In this document: positions 10,627 to 21,603 of the stretch, piece by piece | Numbering within the stretch: position 1 is the first letter of the stretch | Layout: each line of letters begins with the position of its first letter | Assembly: GCA_963576725.1 (NCBI GenBank) | Contig: OY755239.1 | Span: forward strand, 57,691,453 to 57,755,452 | DNA from: Azorinus chamasolen | Lineage: Eukaryota; Mollusca; Bivalvia; Cardiida; Solecurtidae | DNA length: 64,000 nt | Direction: 5' to 3' | Notes under the pieces: model-generated | Databases searched by the model: none | Seen by the model: only the letters and a program-made list of their open reading frames with translations | What the model was told of the DNA's origin: nothing | Program-made: the position numbers and the translations under genes

Positions 10627-11083
10627 ATTAACCCTTAGCCTGCTATTAACCATTCGCTTGATATTTACGTCAATATACCTACCTGTTAATAGTGAAGACC
10701 CAGATGAGACAGCTCCTGCAGGAGCTGTCTCATCAGGGTCTGCACTATTTACAAGTTGATTGTGCAACCAGTGCACCCCACAGCAGTGATTGCACAGCGA
10801 TATACTTGTACACAGTGAAGATATATGTAATCATACAACAGGGCATGGGTAAAGAAGAAGACATGTATTTCAAAATTCAGCAAGCGAAGGATTCAATGGT
10901 GTCTGCTTAAGCTCCGATTCGTTGCCGTTTTCACTTACTTCTGATTATTCAAGCTTTAAGATACTATTGACAGAGTGTCAAACATCGCGGATCCTGATAA
11001 GACGCCGAGTTACTCGGCATCTCAACTGGATCCAAGCTGTTTGCTAATGTCAGCTAGGTCGCGCTCAGCAGGCTAAGGGTTAA
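10627..11083 (+). mobile_element. TTAA-4 MITE, split by a TTAA-2 insertion
   Basis: Left terminus TTAACCCTTAGCCTGCT (10627-10643) and right terminus AGCAGGCTAAGGGTTAA (11067-11083) are exact inverted copies of 17 bases. The interior right part holds the hairpin GACGCCGAGTTACTCGGCATC. A TTAA-2 copy sits immediately after the left terminus, at a TTAA. Confidence 0.85.
10646..10896 (+). mobile_element. TTAA-2 MITE copy 2 (nested)
   Basis: Begins TTAACCATTCGCTTGATATT, with the standard 68-base palindrome (tip CAGCTCCTGCAGGAGCTG) and tail. The right terminus has mutated to GAAGGATTCAA. It is nested in a TTAA-4 element. Confidence 0.85.
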
Positions 11084-11084
11084 G

Positions 11085-11236
11085 ACAGGAGACAGCTTCA
11101 TTCAGGGATAAAGTCATGCAGAAAGCTCCAAGATGAGGTTTGTGGCAAGACTGTCACCCTGCATTAAGCAACCACCTTCTTAAAAGGATCTAAATCATTC
11201 TATACTAGAATTTCAAATGGTCGAGATTTTACTGTA
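11085..11236 (+). mobile_element. TA-2 MITE, left end missing
   Basis: Starts inside the inner hairpin ('cagcttcattcagggataaag') and keeps a complete right half ending 'gagattttactg-TA'. It abuts the right TTAA of the TTAA-4 element. Confidence 0.65.
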
Positions 11237-11442
11237 ATTTCATTTACAATTTGCTTTTAACCCGATAACCACCATATTATATAAAACAATGTCTTCAAAA
11301 CTGACACTTGTCATGTTGGAGGTTCCTACGTAAAAACACATAAAAGTATGCTGGTGAAAACCTTAAACGTTAATTGGTTTACCAAACAGAGTCTACATGG
11401 TTTGCCAAATACCCACATTATGTAATTACGAAGGTAAATTAA

Positions 11443-11860
11443 TTAACCTTTTATCTCATGAATATTGATGTAAGAAATACTGTGAACACTATAATATTTT
11501 TGAGTTAAAGTTATATACAGTATAACGTCCCTAACCCAGACGTTTAATTTAGTTTAGATATCGGTCTTAGAGACAGATAGCAGCTTAATGCAGGGTGAAT
11601 GTAATACAGAAAGCACCTCTAGGAGCTTCCTAAGGGTATCTAAATTCGTCTCAACTAGAATTTCGGTTCAGATGGTATTTACTGCAATGACATCATGAGC
11701 AAAAGTATGTTCGATCATGGCAGAAATTGTAAAATCAGATTTATATTAGGTCATGGGCAAACAGAGCAGTCCCTGATCAGATGACTCCTAAAGGAGCCGT
11801 CTGGTCTGCGTCTACTGTATTTGCAAAGGTGCCAAACGACTCACTGTAAGGGAAATGATA
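11443..11860 (+). mobile_element. TTAA-1 MITE, short form, split by TA-2
   Basis: TTAACCTTTTATCTCATG opens the element. The side arm is interrupted at 11516 and resumes at 11687 ('atgacatcatgagcaaaag'). The hairpin GCAAACAGAGCAGTCCC..CTCCTAAAGGAGCC.. lies at 11757-11823. The end is worn (GTAAGGGAAATGATA). Confidence 0.8.
11516..11686 (+). mobile_element. TA-2 MITE nested in TTAA-1
   Basis: TA-CAGTATAACGTCCCTAACCC at the left and 'gatggtatttactg' at the right. The hairpin's right arm is mostly deleted. Confidence 0.75.
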
Positions 11861-11883
11861 CATACATATATATTACACGAGTG

Positions 11884-12091
11884 TACAGTAAAACCTCACT
11901 ATAACGGCCACTAAATTGTGTTAATTAGTTGGTATTTAGGACAGGTGGCTGCTTAAAGCAAGGTGAAAGTAAAACAGAACGCTCCTATAGGAGCGTTCTG
12001 TTTTACTTTCACCTTGCTTTACGCAGCCACCTGCCTTTAACACAAACTATTTGATGTAATTTAGTGGCCGTTATAGAGAGGTTTTACTGTA
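11884..12091 (+). mobile_element. TA-3 MITE, well preserved
   Basis: TA-flanked; ends CAGTAAAACCTCACTATAAC and TTATAGAGAGGTTTTACTG. The near-perfect palindrome has arms GCTTAAAGCAAGGTGAAAGT and tip ACGCTCCTATAGGAGCGT. Confidence 0.92.
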
Positions 12092-12127
12092 ATATCAAAT
12101 GGTTAGTATCATGCTGAGCTACCGAGA

Positions 12128-12336
12128 TACAGTAAAACCCCTCTAATGCGACCACCAAAAAGGGGCATAATTCTGGTAGGCAGAGGCAGGTGGTAGCTTA
12201 ATGCAGGACGAAAGTTATGCAGAAAGCTCCTATAGGAGCTTTCTGCATAACTTTCGTCCTGCATTAAGCTACCATCTGCTTTAAACGACGCCAGTAGCTG
12301 TTTATTAAGTGGTCTTATTAGCGGGGTTTTACTGTA
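12128..12336 (+). mobile_element. TA-1 MITE, best-preserved copy
   Basis: Ends CAGTAAAACCCCTCTAATGC and GCGGGGTTTTACTG with flanking TA. The hairpin arms are almost identical, with tip AAAGCTCCTATAGGAGCTTT. A spurious minus-strand frame of about 97 codons reads through it. Confidence 0.92.
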
Positions 12337-12575
12337 TTTATCGTTTTGTTCAATATTACTACACAATAGAGTAATGACACACGTGCCTTTGCATTTAGCC
12401 ATAGAATAGCACAGTCACTGTAATTTTTTTATGATTCCGTATAGTTTGACAAAATGGGTGTGATGGGATAAAACTTATGATTAGCTCATTTAAAATAAAT
12501 GGTAAAGGGACCTCTGTCCGGAGCAAATTAACCAAAGTGTGAATCAAACACTAGAATAATGTGATCGCAATGAAA

Positions 12576-12632
12576 ACACCAGAGGAGATTTCTGCATGAC
12601 TTTCACTCTGCATTAAGCTGTAATCTCCTTTC
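12576..12632 (+). mobile_element. TA-group hairpin fragment
   Basis: Only 'gaggagatttctgcatgac..ctgcattaagctg' from a right arm remains. Confidence 0.45.
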
Positions 12633-13138
12633 GAGGCGGAAAAGGCTGCTTACTGGATTGATCGGATGAGCGATGATACACAGTACATTGGCTATAACAC
12701 TTAAATTGCAACACACATGTAAAGTTGTGATATGAAAATCAGTTATTTTGCCAAAATAATCGCTATACCCGAATTATCTATGATCATAAGGTACATGTAC
12801 AATATGTTAATAGCGAATGTAAGATATATCAAACATGAAGTTGAAATTTGTCTAATATTATCATATATAATATACACAAATATATATATACATACATTGT
12901 AGTACATGCGTTTTAAGCCATCTACAGCAAACATCAAAACTGTGATGTATTATTTATTTATAGCTATTCCTGTCTTTAGCATGTTCTTATCCACAGGTAT
13001 TTAGTTGGTTAATGTATTTTTTGTTAAGAAACAATTTGGTTTAGTCGGTAAATAGCTTCTAGCTAATGCTTAATGTAATTCTGTAACACCCGACTATAAA
13101 TAAAGTTTGTTGTATCTTGTATCTTGAAGGCATGTAAG
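12633..13138. other. Unassigned AT-rich stretch
   Basis: Nothing recognised; the base composition is very AT-rich. Confidence 0.5.
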
Positions 13139-13229
13139 ACGTAGTCGCTTAATGCAGGACGAAAGGAATGCAGAAAGGTCCCAGATGTGTTTTTGCATAA
13201 CATTGATCCTGCTTTAAGCTACCACCTGT
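13139..13229 (+). mobile_element. TA-group hairpin fragment
   Basis: Inner arms 'gcttaatgcaggacgaaagg' and 'gctttaagctaccacctg' remain without outer ends. The tip is worn. Confidence 0.6.
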
Positions 13230-13444
13230 TTTATAAACATATAATTATAATTGGTTTGGACGATCTCTGTAGATAGTGTTAAAGAGAAAGTCCCTACAAT
13301 GAACGCATATTTTCAATAATTTCATGTAACTGGGTATTTTTATGTTCAATTATTATCGTGAAGGTTATCAAACTTATATCGAAAAATGCCCCTGTGATAC
13401 AAAATAAACCGATTTCATCAATATGTAAAATTTTTGTTCTACGT

Positions 13445-15190
13445 ATAGGTTAGAGTATTTTTATTTCATACTACGGAATTTAGCACATGGTCTACATCGT
13501 CGCTGTGCTATTAACCAATAAGGTTGCGAGCTTTCAGGGCGTTGGTTTCAATACTATATTGCGTAAACTTCTGTCTATTTCATCGATAAATGACAGTTAT
13601 GAATGGCAATTGTCAATTTATCGCTGAAAAAATAAATAAAATAATTTTTGGACTATGAAAACAGTACAAGTACAGTAGTACTTTTCTTAACAAATTAATA
13701 AATCCAATTTTATTTGTTTGAATAATAAAATTCTTTTTAAACGATTATGTTAAAAAGATAATTTGCTAGAAAGGATCTGCTGCCTTAGAGCAGTTTATCC
13801 TTAACATCATTCATTTTAAGAATATACAATGCAAAGCTTTTAAACAACAGTGCAAATACAGTAGCACCCTTCTAAACGAATTACTAAATACAATTTACAC
13901 AAATTTCCAGATAAAATTGTCTCCAACTGAATGTTTCGATACTCTGCCCGATCTCTATAAATTCGCATGATCCACGACTTTGCCTTTTGTGTTTTGCGTG
14001 GCATACGATCACGCGCCTTGAAGACTATATTCCGTAGTATGAAATAAAAATGCTCTAACCTATACATAGTCTTCAAGGCGCGGGACGCGCCGAGAGGACT
14101 ATATTCCGTAGTATGAAAAAAACATACTCTGAACTATTTAGCACAATGCTCTACCGTCGCCGTCAATTTTCCCGCCAAAATATAAATTAACTGACGTTTC
14201 AGTAAATGAAATGAACAATGTTTGTCGCAAGCCTCATTCTTCGTTGAAACATGGCGGACAAAACAGTGAATTTCGACGTATTATTTGAAAGCGCTAAGGG
14301 AATCTTCAATACAGACGACTTGGACGATCTTTATATTCCAACTCAAGCACGAGGAAACTTCCACCTCACGTTTTTCAAAACCGGTATCAGATGCGGAATC
14401 AACAAAACGCATAATTGATTGTATGCCGCGCAAATCACAAAAGGCAGCCGTGGAGCATGCGAATTTATAGAGAGCGGGCCGAGTACCGAAGCATTCAGTT
14501 GGAGACAATTTTATCTGAAAATATGTGTAAATGGTATTTAGTAATTCGTTTAGAAGGGTGCTACTGTATTTGCACTGTTTTCATAGTAAATTGTGTAACA
14601 ATATTCTGAAATGGGTGATCCTTCGAAAGCAAAAGTAGAAATGCTAAAGGAGAACATTGCAGACTCGGTTTTATTGAGTCTGTTCATGAGTAGTAATTAA
14701 AAGTGCAAAACTACTCACGCCCCCTAGAACTGGCTTAAGCAGTATTCAATTTTCAAAACTAATAACATGAAAACTAATGATCCCGAAGGACCAGAAAATA
14801 TAAAAACACTGAGAATGAAGTACGGGGCGACTTTTTAAGGCTTTGTTTGCGTTGTATATTCTTAAAATGAATGATGTTAAGGATAAACTGCTTTAAAGCA
14901 GCATAATCTTTAACATAATCGTTTAAAAAAGAGTTTTACTATTCAAACAAATAAAATTATATTTAGTAATTTGTTTAGAAAGGTGCTACTTTATTTGGAC
15001 TGTTTTCATAGTCCATCCTTTATTTTATTTATTTATTTATTTCACCGATAAATCGACAATTGCCACTCAAAGCTGTCATTTATCGATGAAATAAACAGAA
15101 ATTTACGCAATATAGTATTGAGGCCAACGCCCTGAAATCTCGAAACCTTATTGGTTAATAGCACAGCGACGAAGTAGAGCATGACAAGGT
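13445..15190. mobile_element. Composite 1.7-kb palindromic element with captured coding piece
   Basis: The outer inverted repeat pairs about 13480-13640 (running through 'tcgtcgctgtgctattaacc') with about 15050-15190. A second arm pair matches 13650-13780 with about 14870-15010 ('tttaacataatcg', 'tattcaaacaaataaaat'). A third pairs 13850-13960 with 14490-14590 ('agtagcacccttctaaacga'). The segment 13445-13480 is also inverted at 14032-14066. This suggests repeated self-insertion or duplication. Ends and target site are not clear. Confidence 0.75.
14251..14700 (+). pseudogene. Coding remnant inside the composite element
   Basis: From an ATG in good initiation context (A at -3, G at +4) a frame of 55 codons opens MADKTVNFDVLFESA.. 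and stops at 14416. The similarity continues in another frame (..ESTKRIIDCMPRK..). The inverted partner at 13930-14000 (minus) carries a version of the next part, ..SWIMRIYRDRAEYRN... A further piece at 14613-14700 (GDPSKAKVEML..IADSVLL) recurs at 57.8 kb and 18.8 kb. The PRK-TQKA..WxxRIYxxRAEYRN pattern faintly recalls the helical domain ahead of Crypton-type tyrosine recombinases. That is a guess. Confidence 0.45.
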
Positions 15191-15253
15191 AGTATCGTTC
15201 AAATTTTCCGCGTTTTGCCGATGATCACCCGATCCCTCCATTGTTTACGTAAC

Positions 15254-15700
15254 TATGGAACGCCATTCTGCCATGCTATTTGCTAAATGTGAAATTCTAA
15301 ATGCAAAATGCGAAATGCTTTTTGCCAATTGTTGGAATTGCTAGGGAAAGAACCGGGGTGTTCCAAATGATATATGTAAATGACAAATGCGAAATGCAAA
15401 ATGCTTATTGCTAAATGCATGTTTGCACTACAAGCATTGAACAGTGACATTTTTTATTTAGTTGTGCAATAAGCAATCAGCTTTAATGTAAATAAACATG
15501 CATTTAGCAAATGTACAGTCACTTTAAAAATCGCACTGTTCAGTACCAGTAATGCAAACATGCATTTAGCAATAAGCTTTTCGCACTTCGCATTTGTCAT
15601 TTACATCTTTCATTTGGACCATTCCCTAGTAATTTACAAAATTGGCAAAAAGCATTTCGCATTTTGTATTTAGCAATTAGCAAGGCAGAATGGCGTTCCA
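15254..15700. mobile_element. hAT-like 447-bp hairpin MITE
   Basis: The ends TGGAACGCCATTCTGCC and GGCAGAATGGCGTTCCA are exact inverted copies. The element is flanked by an exact 8-base repeat TACGTAAC (15246-15253 and 15701-15708), the duplication length typical of hAT elements. The arms are made of AAATGC and GCAAAATGC-like units, so the whole element can fold. Confidence 0.85.
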
Positions 15701-15708
15701 TACGTAAC

Positions 15709-16190
15709 GGCTTTTCTTTGAAGTGGTCGGAGAGACGCGACTATCGCAAACAGATATGAAACTTAAACCCAACCCGAATAAGTGAAACATCGGAGAATAA
15801 AACCGGGGTCGTCGATATCAAACACATGGATGTTTTGACATTTTCAACGTTTATTTGATAGGTTTGCTTGCAATATACTACCTTTCAGCATATAAACAAA
15901 TGAGTGTTGTATATTTAGGTATTTTTGAAACGCGCGTCGAATGTAGGGCCTTCCCCCTTAACTGTATTGTTCTATATAGAATAAAACTTATTATATAGAA
16001 CATTGTTACAATTAACTGTAAAATTACAGTAATTACAAAACGAGTTCGATAACAGTGTTTATCGTCGACCAATAACATAACAACATGTCAACAACTCAGT
16101 AATATATTATTTCATTTTCTCCGTTTGTGCACATACAAAAATAATTTTCCATTTATATATTGTAACATATAATTATATAGGATATATTGC
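15709..16190. other. Unassigned stretch
   Basis: Only a small hairpin (15968-16003, TGTTCTATATAGAATA and partner) is visible. Confidence 0.5.
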
Positions 16191-16192
16191 GA

Positions 16193-16290
16193 GTAGTCAT
16201 TTTGTACAAACTGATATTAAACGAGTCTTGGAAAATGTCATTAAGCGAGCCTCTGGACGAGTTTAATATCAGTTTGTACAAAATGACTAC
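16193..16290. repeat. Hairpin with perfect 30-base arms
   Basis: Arm 16193-16222 (GTAGTCATTTTGTAC..) is repeated inverted at 16261-16290, with a 38-base spacer. No other copy was noticed in the window. Confidence 0.85.
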
Positions 16291-16293
16291 GGG

Positions 16294-16709
16294 CATCATA
16301 TTCGTTTTATCAGATACCTTACTTCGACTAAAATGCCGCTTGTGACAGGTAATGCATGTATATTTATCAATATTTCTACATGGCGTTATCAATGTTTATA
16401 TATGACGTTACAGCTTATATTAAACGTGTGTAATATAAAATGTGTAATGACTATATCAACTCGAATACTAGGTAGTTTATAATAAATGCAGTTTTTCCTT
16501 TCAATGTCACTTGTTGCACATATAAAAAAAAGAACGAAAACATGGATCACACGTTATATGAAACTCACACATTCCAGAAAACACGCGTACTTAATTTTAC
16601 TCTTATTGTACGCTAACTACCTTAGTATATATACATTAGATACTGGGTTTGTTGATGTTTTATACCGTTCCAAACCATGAACCACTATACATGCAGTTCC
16701 GCACCACTA
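16294..16709. other. Unassigned stretch
   Basis: No supported feature. Confidence 0.5.
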
Positions 16710-16850
16710 TACATGCAGTCTAACCCCACTAATGCAACCACCAAGAAAGAAGTCTAATGCTGTGTCATAAAGACAGATGGTAGCTTAGTTCAGCGCATAA
16801 GGTATATCGAAAGCTTGGGGCTTTCTACCTTATAAATCGTTCCGCATGAT
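16710..16850 (+). mobile_element. TA-1 MITE, degenerate, right end missing
   Basis: 'gcagtctaaccccactaatg' and the inner arm 'gatggtagcttag' lead to a worn tip GAAAGCTTGGGGCTTTC. No right outer end. Confidence 0.55.
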
Positions 16851-16969
16851 AAATAGAACAATAGCAATCGTGTTTGCACCAATGTCAAGCCCATCGCACA
16901 TATAAAATACCTTTTTATTACATTTTTTAAAGATTGTTTTTATAATTAAAAACGCATTTAAACCCCCAT

Positions 16970-17110
16970 AATTGGTGTCTTATCTGGATCCAAGCCGTTT
17001 CCAAAATCGACATTTGCCACTCTTGCAAACAGCTTGTATCCAGATTAGACACCCATATCAAAGCTATTTGACACATAGTCAATCGTTTCTCAAAAGCTTG
17101 CACTTGGTCA
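16970..17110 (-). mobile_element. TTAA-4 MITE, rearranged
   Basis: Arms 'tggtgtcttatctggatcc' and 'cttgtatccagattagacac' face outward around a 50-base spacer, followed by the long-form flank 'tttctcaaaagcttg'. The hairpin is inside-out relative to other copies. Confidence 0.55.
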
Positions 17111-17228
17111 CTTGATAGTAAAAGCCCTGATCAAAAAGTAAGTATTTCAAATCGAACCGGATCTAGAATGGACCAGACATTATGGGTTGTTTTACAGCAG
17201 GATAAGGTTAAACATTTGGTTGTATTGT

Positions 17229-17479
17229 TTTCACCCTTCTCTTGCTGAATTTTAAAATACATTTCTCCTTCTTTACCCATGCCCTGTTGTATAATTACAT
17301 ATATCTTCACTGTGTACAAGTATTGCGCTGTGCAATCACTGCTATGGAGTGCACTGGTTGCACAATCAACTTGTAAATAGTGCAGACCCTGATGAGACAG
17401 CTCCTGCAGGAGCTGTCTCATCTGGGTCTTCACTATTTACAGGTAGGTATATTAACGTGAATAGCAACCGAAGGGTTAA
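17229..17479 (-). mobile_element. TTAA-2 MITE copy 3
   Basis: Complete reverse copy. The left boundary TTCACCCTTCTCTTGCTG has one side of the TTAA mutated; the right is GCAACCGAAGGGTTAA. The palindrome (17374-17441) is perfect at the CAGCTCCTGCAGGAGCTG tip. Confidence 0.9.
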
Positions 17480-17649
17480 CATTGACGTTCGATCTTTCTT
17501 TGTTCTTGGTTAACCATATCTTTGCGTATGCATACATGCCTTCCTAAGGAAGATATCTAAGAACGAATGGTTTTCTTTATATCTAATTGGCCAATAAAAT
17601 GTGAACCAATGCATTTCGATAGTCTTTAGAAAAGTGCAACGATACTAGA

Positions 17650-17800
17650 CCCTTATCATGCAAAGCGCATCTTGGCTGCTATTTGTAATTAGCTTGGATC
17701 CAGATGAGACGCTCAGCAACACGGTGTCTCATCTGGATCCAAGCTGTTTGACACTCGGTCATTAGTATCTCAAAGGCTTGAACAAATCAGAGGTCGGTGA
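17650..17800 (+). mobile_element. TTAA-4 MITE, long form
   Basis: Arms TTGGATCCAGATGAGACGC and partner (17694-17742), then 'gacactcggtcattagtatctcaaaggcttg'. TTAA ends are not preserved. Confidence 0.65.
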
Positions 17801-18149
17801 AACTTTCAGCATATCATTGAGTGAGCAGACATTATTTTTGCAGCATGAGATGGATGAAGATTGAATCATTCATGTCCCTGGACATCTCCTATTTTCTTTG
17901 ATGGTAGCATATACCAACGCTTGTGTTGAAAATCATCCTGCATAGAATTGGTAGTCTCCTTTTATTTGGAATGATTAAAATTACCAATTACAGACTAGAC
18001 CGTCTCGGGAGCTTTTCTAAAGGTTTCCGATTCTGTAAACACGCAACTTTATCTCCTTTCAAAGGCCAAATTGTATCTTTGGGATTAATTATAAAACATA
18101 ATTTGGCCTCTTAGAAAATCGACAGTTAGATAAGGTCACTTTCTCCAAT

Positions 18150-18225
18150 CTTTGGCTGCAACGTTAAGCCTCTACATCACGAGACGGTACCGTGTATTGA
18201 TTGTTGTAATACAAGGGTTTACAAT
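18150..18225 (+). repeat. Dispersed repeat, paired with 33378-33455
   Basis: Shares 'acatcacgagacgg..tgtattgatt..ataca..gggtttacaa' with 33.4 kb. Both copies lie close to a TTAA-4 element. Confidence 0.6.
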
Positions 18226-18416
18226 TTAAATAATTAGACTCTAACGACTCCACTGTAATCCAAAATATGGAAGCCTTATACAACGGTAAACGCACATCCT
18301 TTGGATCCCAATATCTATTACAATATTCAAGCAATCTTGTGTCAAAAATGACCCTTTTCAAGAATTCGTTTTGCAATGACACATCGTAAACAATTCCACA
18401 TTAATTAGTGTAACCA

Positions 18417-18606
18417 TTAATTCTTTCGCTGACAAGTTTTGTCGTCTGCAAACTTTGTCGTCAGCTACAATTTTTGTTTTAAAATCCCCAGTCACAGTAA
18501 CAAACAGTTTAGGACTGATGAGACGCCGAGTAACTCGGTGTCTCATCTGGATTCAAAGTGTTTGCATAGGGAATCGCAGATGCCATATTGGCAGCGAAAA
18601 CGTTAA
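18417..18606 (+). mobile_element. TTAA-4 MITE
   Basis: TTAATTCTTTCGCTGACAAG at the left and TTGGCAGCGAAAACGTTAA at the right are inverted copies. The hairpin GATGAGACGCCGAGTAACTCGGTGTCTCATC is nearly perfect (tip about 18519-18548). Confidence 0.8.
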
Positions 18607-18625
18607 GTCTACTCGAATACAAATG

Positions 18626-19108
18626 TACAGTTGAACTTCGATATATCGAACTCGGATATCTCGAACTTCGGGAAAACTCGAACTAAAAGTTCGATCCTTC
18701 CAAAATTTGCAATACAGGGTTGCTCTAAAATGTATCACGATGCATATCTAGAAACACGTGTGACAGGTTAATGCAGGTCTAAAGTAATGCTGAAAGCTCC
18801 TATAGGACCGAGTCTGCAATTTTCTCTTTTCGCATTGCTGCTTTTCCTTTCGAAGGCTCTTCTACTTTCAGCATTTATTGATTATTAAGAGAGAGGGTTA
18901 TACAATAAGGATACATTACCTATATTGAATTGGGAGGATTTTTTACTTAATTTAAATGCTGAAACAAGTCTACTTATCCCTTTCCTTCACATGAGCTTTT
19001 CTTCCACGTAACTTTCTGCATGACTTTCACCATACATTAAGCAGTCACTTGCCTAAAAGTATTCAAATTCTTCTTTATATGTTTCCGGTTTAGATGGATT
19101 CTACTGTA
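18626..19108 (+). mobile_element. Chimeric TA element: TA-4 left half, TA-2 right half
   Basis: The left half begins TA-CAGTTGAACTTCGATATATC and reaches the tip GCTCCTATAGG at about 18806. The right half ('ctttctgcatgactttcacc..ccggtttagatggattctactg-TA') belongs to TA-2. About 200 bases of foreign sequence sit between them. Confidence 0.65.
18806..18880 (-). pseudogene. Coding-remnant fragment (..PSKGKAAMRKEKIADS..)
   Basis: The reverse strand matches the piece at 14613-14680 and 57800-57880. It lies exactly at the tip of the TA-4 half-hairpin. Confidence 0.5.
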
Positions 19109-19383
19109 ATTAAATATATCATGGGTGACAAAATATGCAGATCTTATATTATGCCAATGTTTCGTATAAAATAATCAACAACATAAGTTGTAGGTATGAT
19201 CATATCATTATAATAATGCTTACAATTCGTGTTTTTCAAAGCATACTTGTACACCTATTATCCTAAGCCTCGGCAATGTTCGAAATATACCGTTAGTCTA
19301 GATTTTCTATGTAAAAGTGGATCTGGATTAATCAAATTCGTATTGTTCAACATTTGTCGAAATCAAACAGTGTACTATGTGAA

Positions 19384-19593
19384 TACAGTAAAACCTCTCT
19401 ATAACGGACACTAAATTACACGCCAAGTAGTTTGTGTTAAAGGCAGGTGGCTACTTAAAGCAGGGTGAAAATAAAACAGAACGCTCCTATAGGAGCGTTC
19501 TGTTTTACTTTCACCTTGCTTTAAACAGCCATCTTCCCTAAATACTAACTAATTAACACAATTTAGTGGCCGTTATAGTGAGGTTTTACTGTA
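19384..19593 (+). mobile_element. TA-3 MITE, well preserved
   Basis: TA-flanked; ends CAGTAAAACCTCTCTATAAC and TTATAGTGAGGTTTTACTG; tip ACGCTCCTATAGGAGCGT. Confidence 0.9.
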
Positions 19594-20428
19594 TATAGCT
19601 CAGATTACCGCGCGTGTTATCCTAAACTGTCGATAAACATGGGTTTAAGATCAGCGAACACAGCGAATCGGTGTCATTTTGAAAAACTGTCAAAGCTAGA
19701 AGGTGTAAATGTATCGTGATTACCGGCATGGTAAAAATCGGCAGAACCGCGGCGTGTGTTATAGCTGCCTGATTTAATGGGTTGTTTTTTTGTTATTAAT
19801 TGCAGTATAGTTCATATGTTAACGTGTTCATGATTAAGTTGATGTGTGCATGGTATCATTACATGAATAAAGGCGTATTTATTAGGTACATGTATAGTGT
19901 GAGGTGATTTCTAACTTCAGCGATATTTTAGTGATACCTAATATTTATACGTACATGTAAGTTAGGCGTGTGCTCTGCGTTACATGACTTGATATTATTT
20001 TATCTCAACCCAATAACGATGGCTAAATAAAAGTTAATGAATCAAACAACTGTTTTATTACATTTCCTGACGTAATACTCCTACTGTGTGCTTAAAGCAT
20101 AGTTGGGTTGGGCTTTCAGGAGCGTCTCCTCTCTGGACATGAAAGTTACGAATCCTTTCAAGACTATTTGATTATTCAAACTCATGCATTATTCGAAATA
20201 AAAAAAAACTGGTTCACGGCGCCTCAAATGAATGAGACTCGAGTGTATATGTCCATCTTATGAACACTGCTGTATGCTTAGAAAACCGTTCGCCAATTAC
20301 ACAGAAATCGAGAGATATGTTCGGTTAATCTCCGATTGACATCGAATCCATTCCGGAACAGTATTATGCATATTAATTAAGTTTCACAACAATAACAGGC
20401 ATGGGACCGTCGCAAATGAAAGACAAAC
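19594..20428. other. Unassigned stretch
   Basis: No element or gene recognised in these 800 bases. Confidence 0.5.
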
Positions 20429-20504
20429 CGAGGGTTTGGCACAAAACTATTGTAACTCCTTCACAAAGTGAAGGAGTTACAATAGTTTTGCACCAAGCCA
20501 TCGA
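20429..20504. repeat. HP-2 hairpin copy 1
   Basis: Arms CGAGGGTTTGGCACAAAACT and partner, with inner TCCTTCAC-AAA-GTGAAGGA and a three-base loop. It shares sequence with 28928-29010. Confidence 0.8.
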
Positions 20505-20546
20505 AACGCAAAGCAAAACGTTTGCTGTGTAACCATTTCTCCGCCT

Positions 20547-20640
20547 ATACTCTTCGAGACGATTCTAAAGAGTGGTCACGGTATAGGGTTTGGTGGCGAA
20601 ATGACGATTGTAGTATTTTGGTACGTACTCTTATTTGTAA
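20547..20640 (+). repeat. HP-1 element, right half
   Basis: Starts at the hairpin tip (CTTCGAGACGATTCTAAAG) and continues to 'gtttggtggcgaaatgacg' and 'ctcttatttgtaat'. The left half is absent. Confidence 0.65.
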
Positions 20641-20849
20641 TTCGGCATGATTGATTATAAGACTTACCGTGGTAACGACGGGCGTGTTTCTAATGTAATG
20701 TGATTATTTAGGCGTGCCTGGTGATCTGGCTATAAGCTGTTCTCAAACTATATGCAGTAACCAGGTAAACAAAGCAGACCTTAATAATCAAAGGGCTCCC
20801 CATCAAATGCTCCTGGGGGAGTCCATTGTCAAGGGCCTGTACTGATTGT

Positions 20850-21280
20850 CATGGCAATACAATGTAAGTGATACATTTTGATGCGAAATTTTGTTTATTC
20901 GTATTCAGAAATGGACGAGCCAGTTTTAATTATTCAGCAGAGTACGAGTTAAGATGGAAGTTCAGGCAGGGGAACTCCTATTATAAAATACTGTTCATGT
21001 TGATAATTGTTAAATGTGCTCTTTATTTCTAGTATTTTACATATCAGTAAATCTACAATGATTAATTCAGTACATTGTTCTTTAAACTATATTACTAAAA
21101 TGTATTCTGTAGTTTACGTGCTTATTGCGTGACTTTATCTCAACTTCTGATAAGATTTGTTCTCAAACTGACAGAGCTTCCAATAAATACTACATTATCA
21201 CCTGACCTTTCGAATCAATGCATACAAATAATTTTCCACAACGCGTGGTGCCATACTTTAATAATTCTAGAACTTTAAAA
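20850..21280. other. Unassigned stretch
   Basis: No supported feature. Confidence 0.5.
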
Positions 21281-21412
21281 TACAGTTTAACCACTCTATA
21301 GCGACCACCCAAAAAGAAAACTATTTTGAACCTGTATGGCAGGTGGTAGCTTAATGCAGGATGAACGCTATGGTGATGAACATACTGTGTTCAAATTTCG
21401 TTCTGAATTAAC
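21281..21412 (+). mobile_element. TA-1 MITE, left part
   Basis: TA-CAGTTTAACCACTCTATAGC, then 'gcaggtggtagcttaatgcagg' and a worn inner part. The right side is lost. Confidence 0.6.
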
Positions 21413-21512
21413 CGTTATCCTACCATAAATATAATATCTGCTAAAACAGTTTATATTGCATGTGATTATTTCAAGCCTTTGAGAAATTACTGATCAAATG
21501 TCAACCACCTTG

Positions 21513-21602
21513 GCTTCTGATGGTATGCCAAGAAGCCAAGTATTAAATTATTTTTTTTACCCAGATGACTGCTTCTGATGATATGCCAAGAAGCCAAGTA
21601 TT
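21513..21602 (+). repeat. Direct repeat of about 32 bases, two copies
   Basis: 'gcttctgatg.tatgccaag' followed by 'aagccaagtatt' occurs at 21513-21544 and 21571-21602, just before a TA-group hairpin. Confidence 0.8.
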
Positions 21603-21603
21603 T

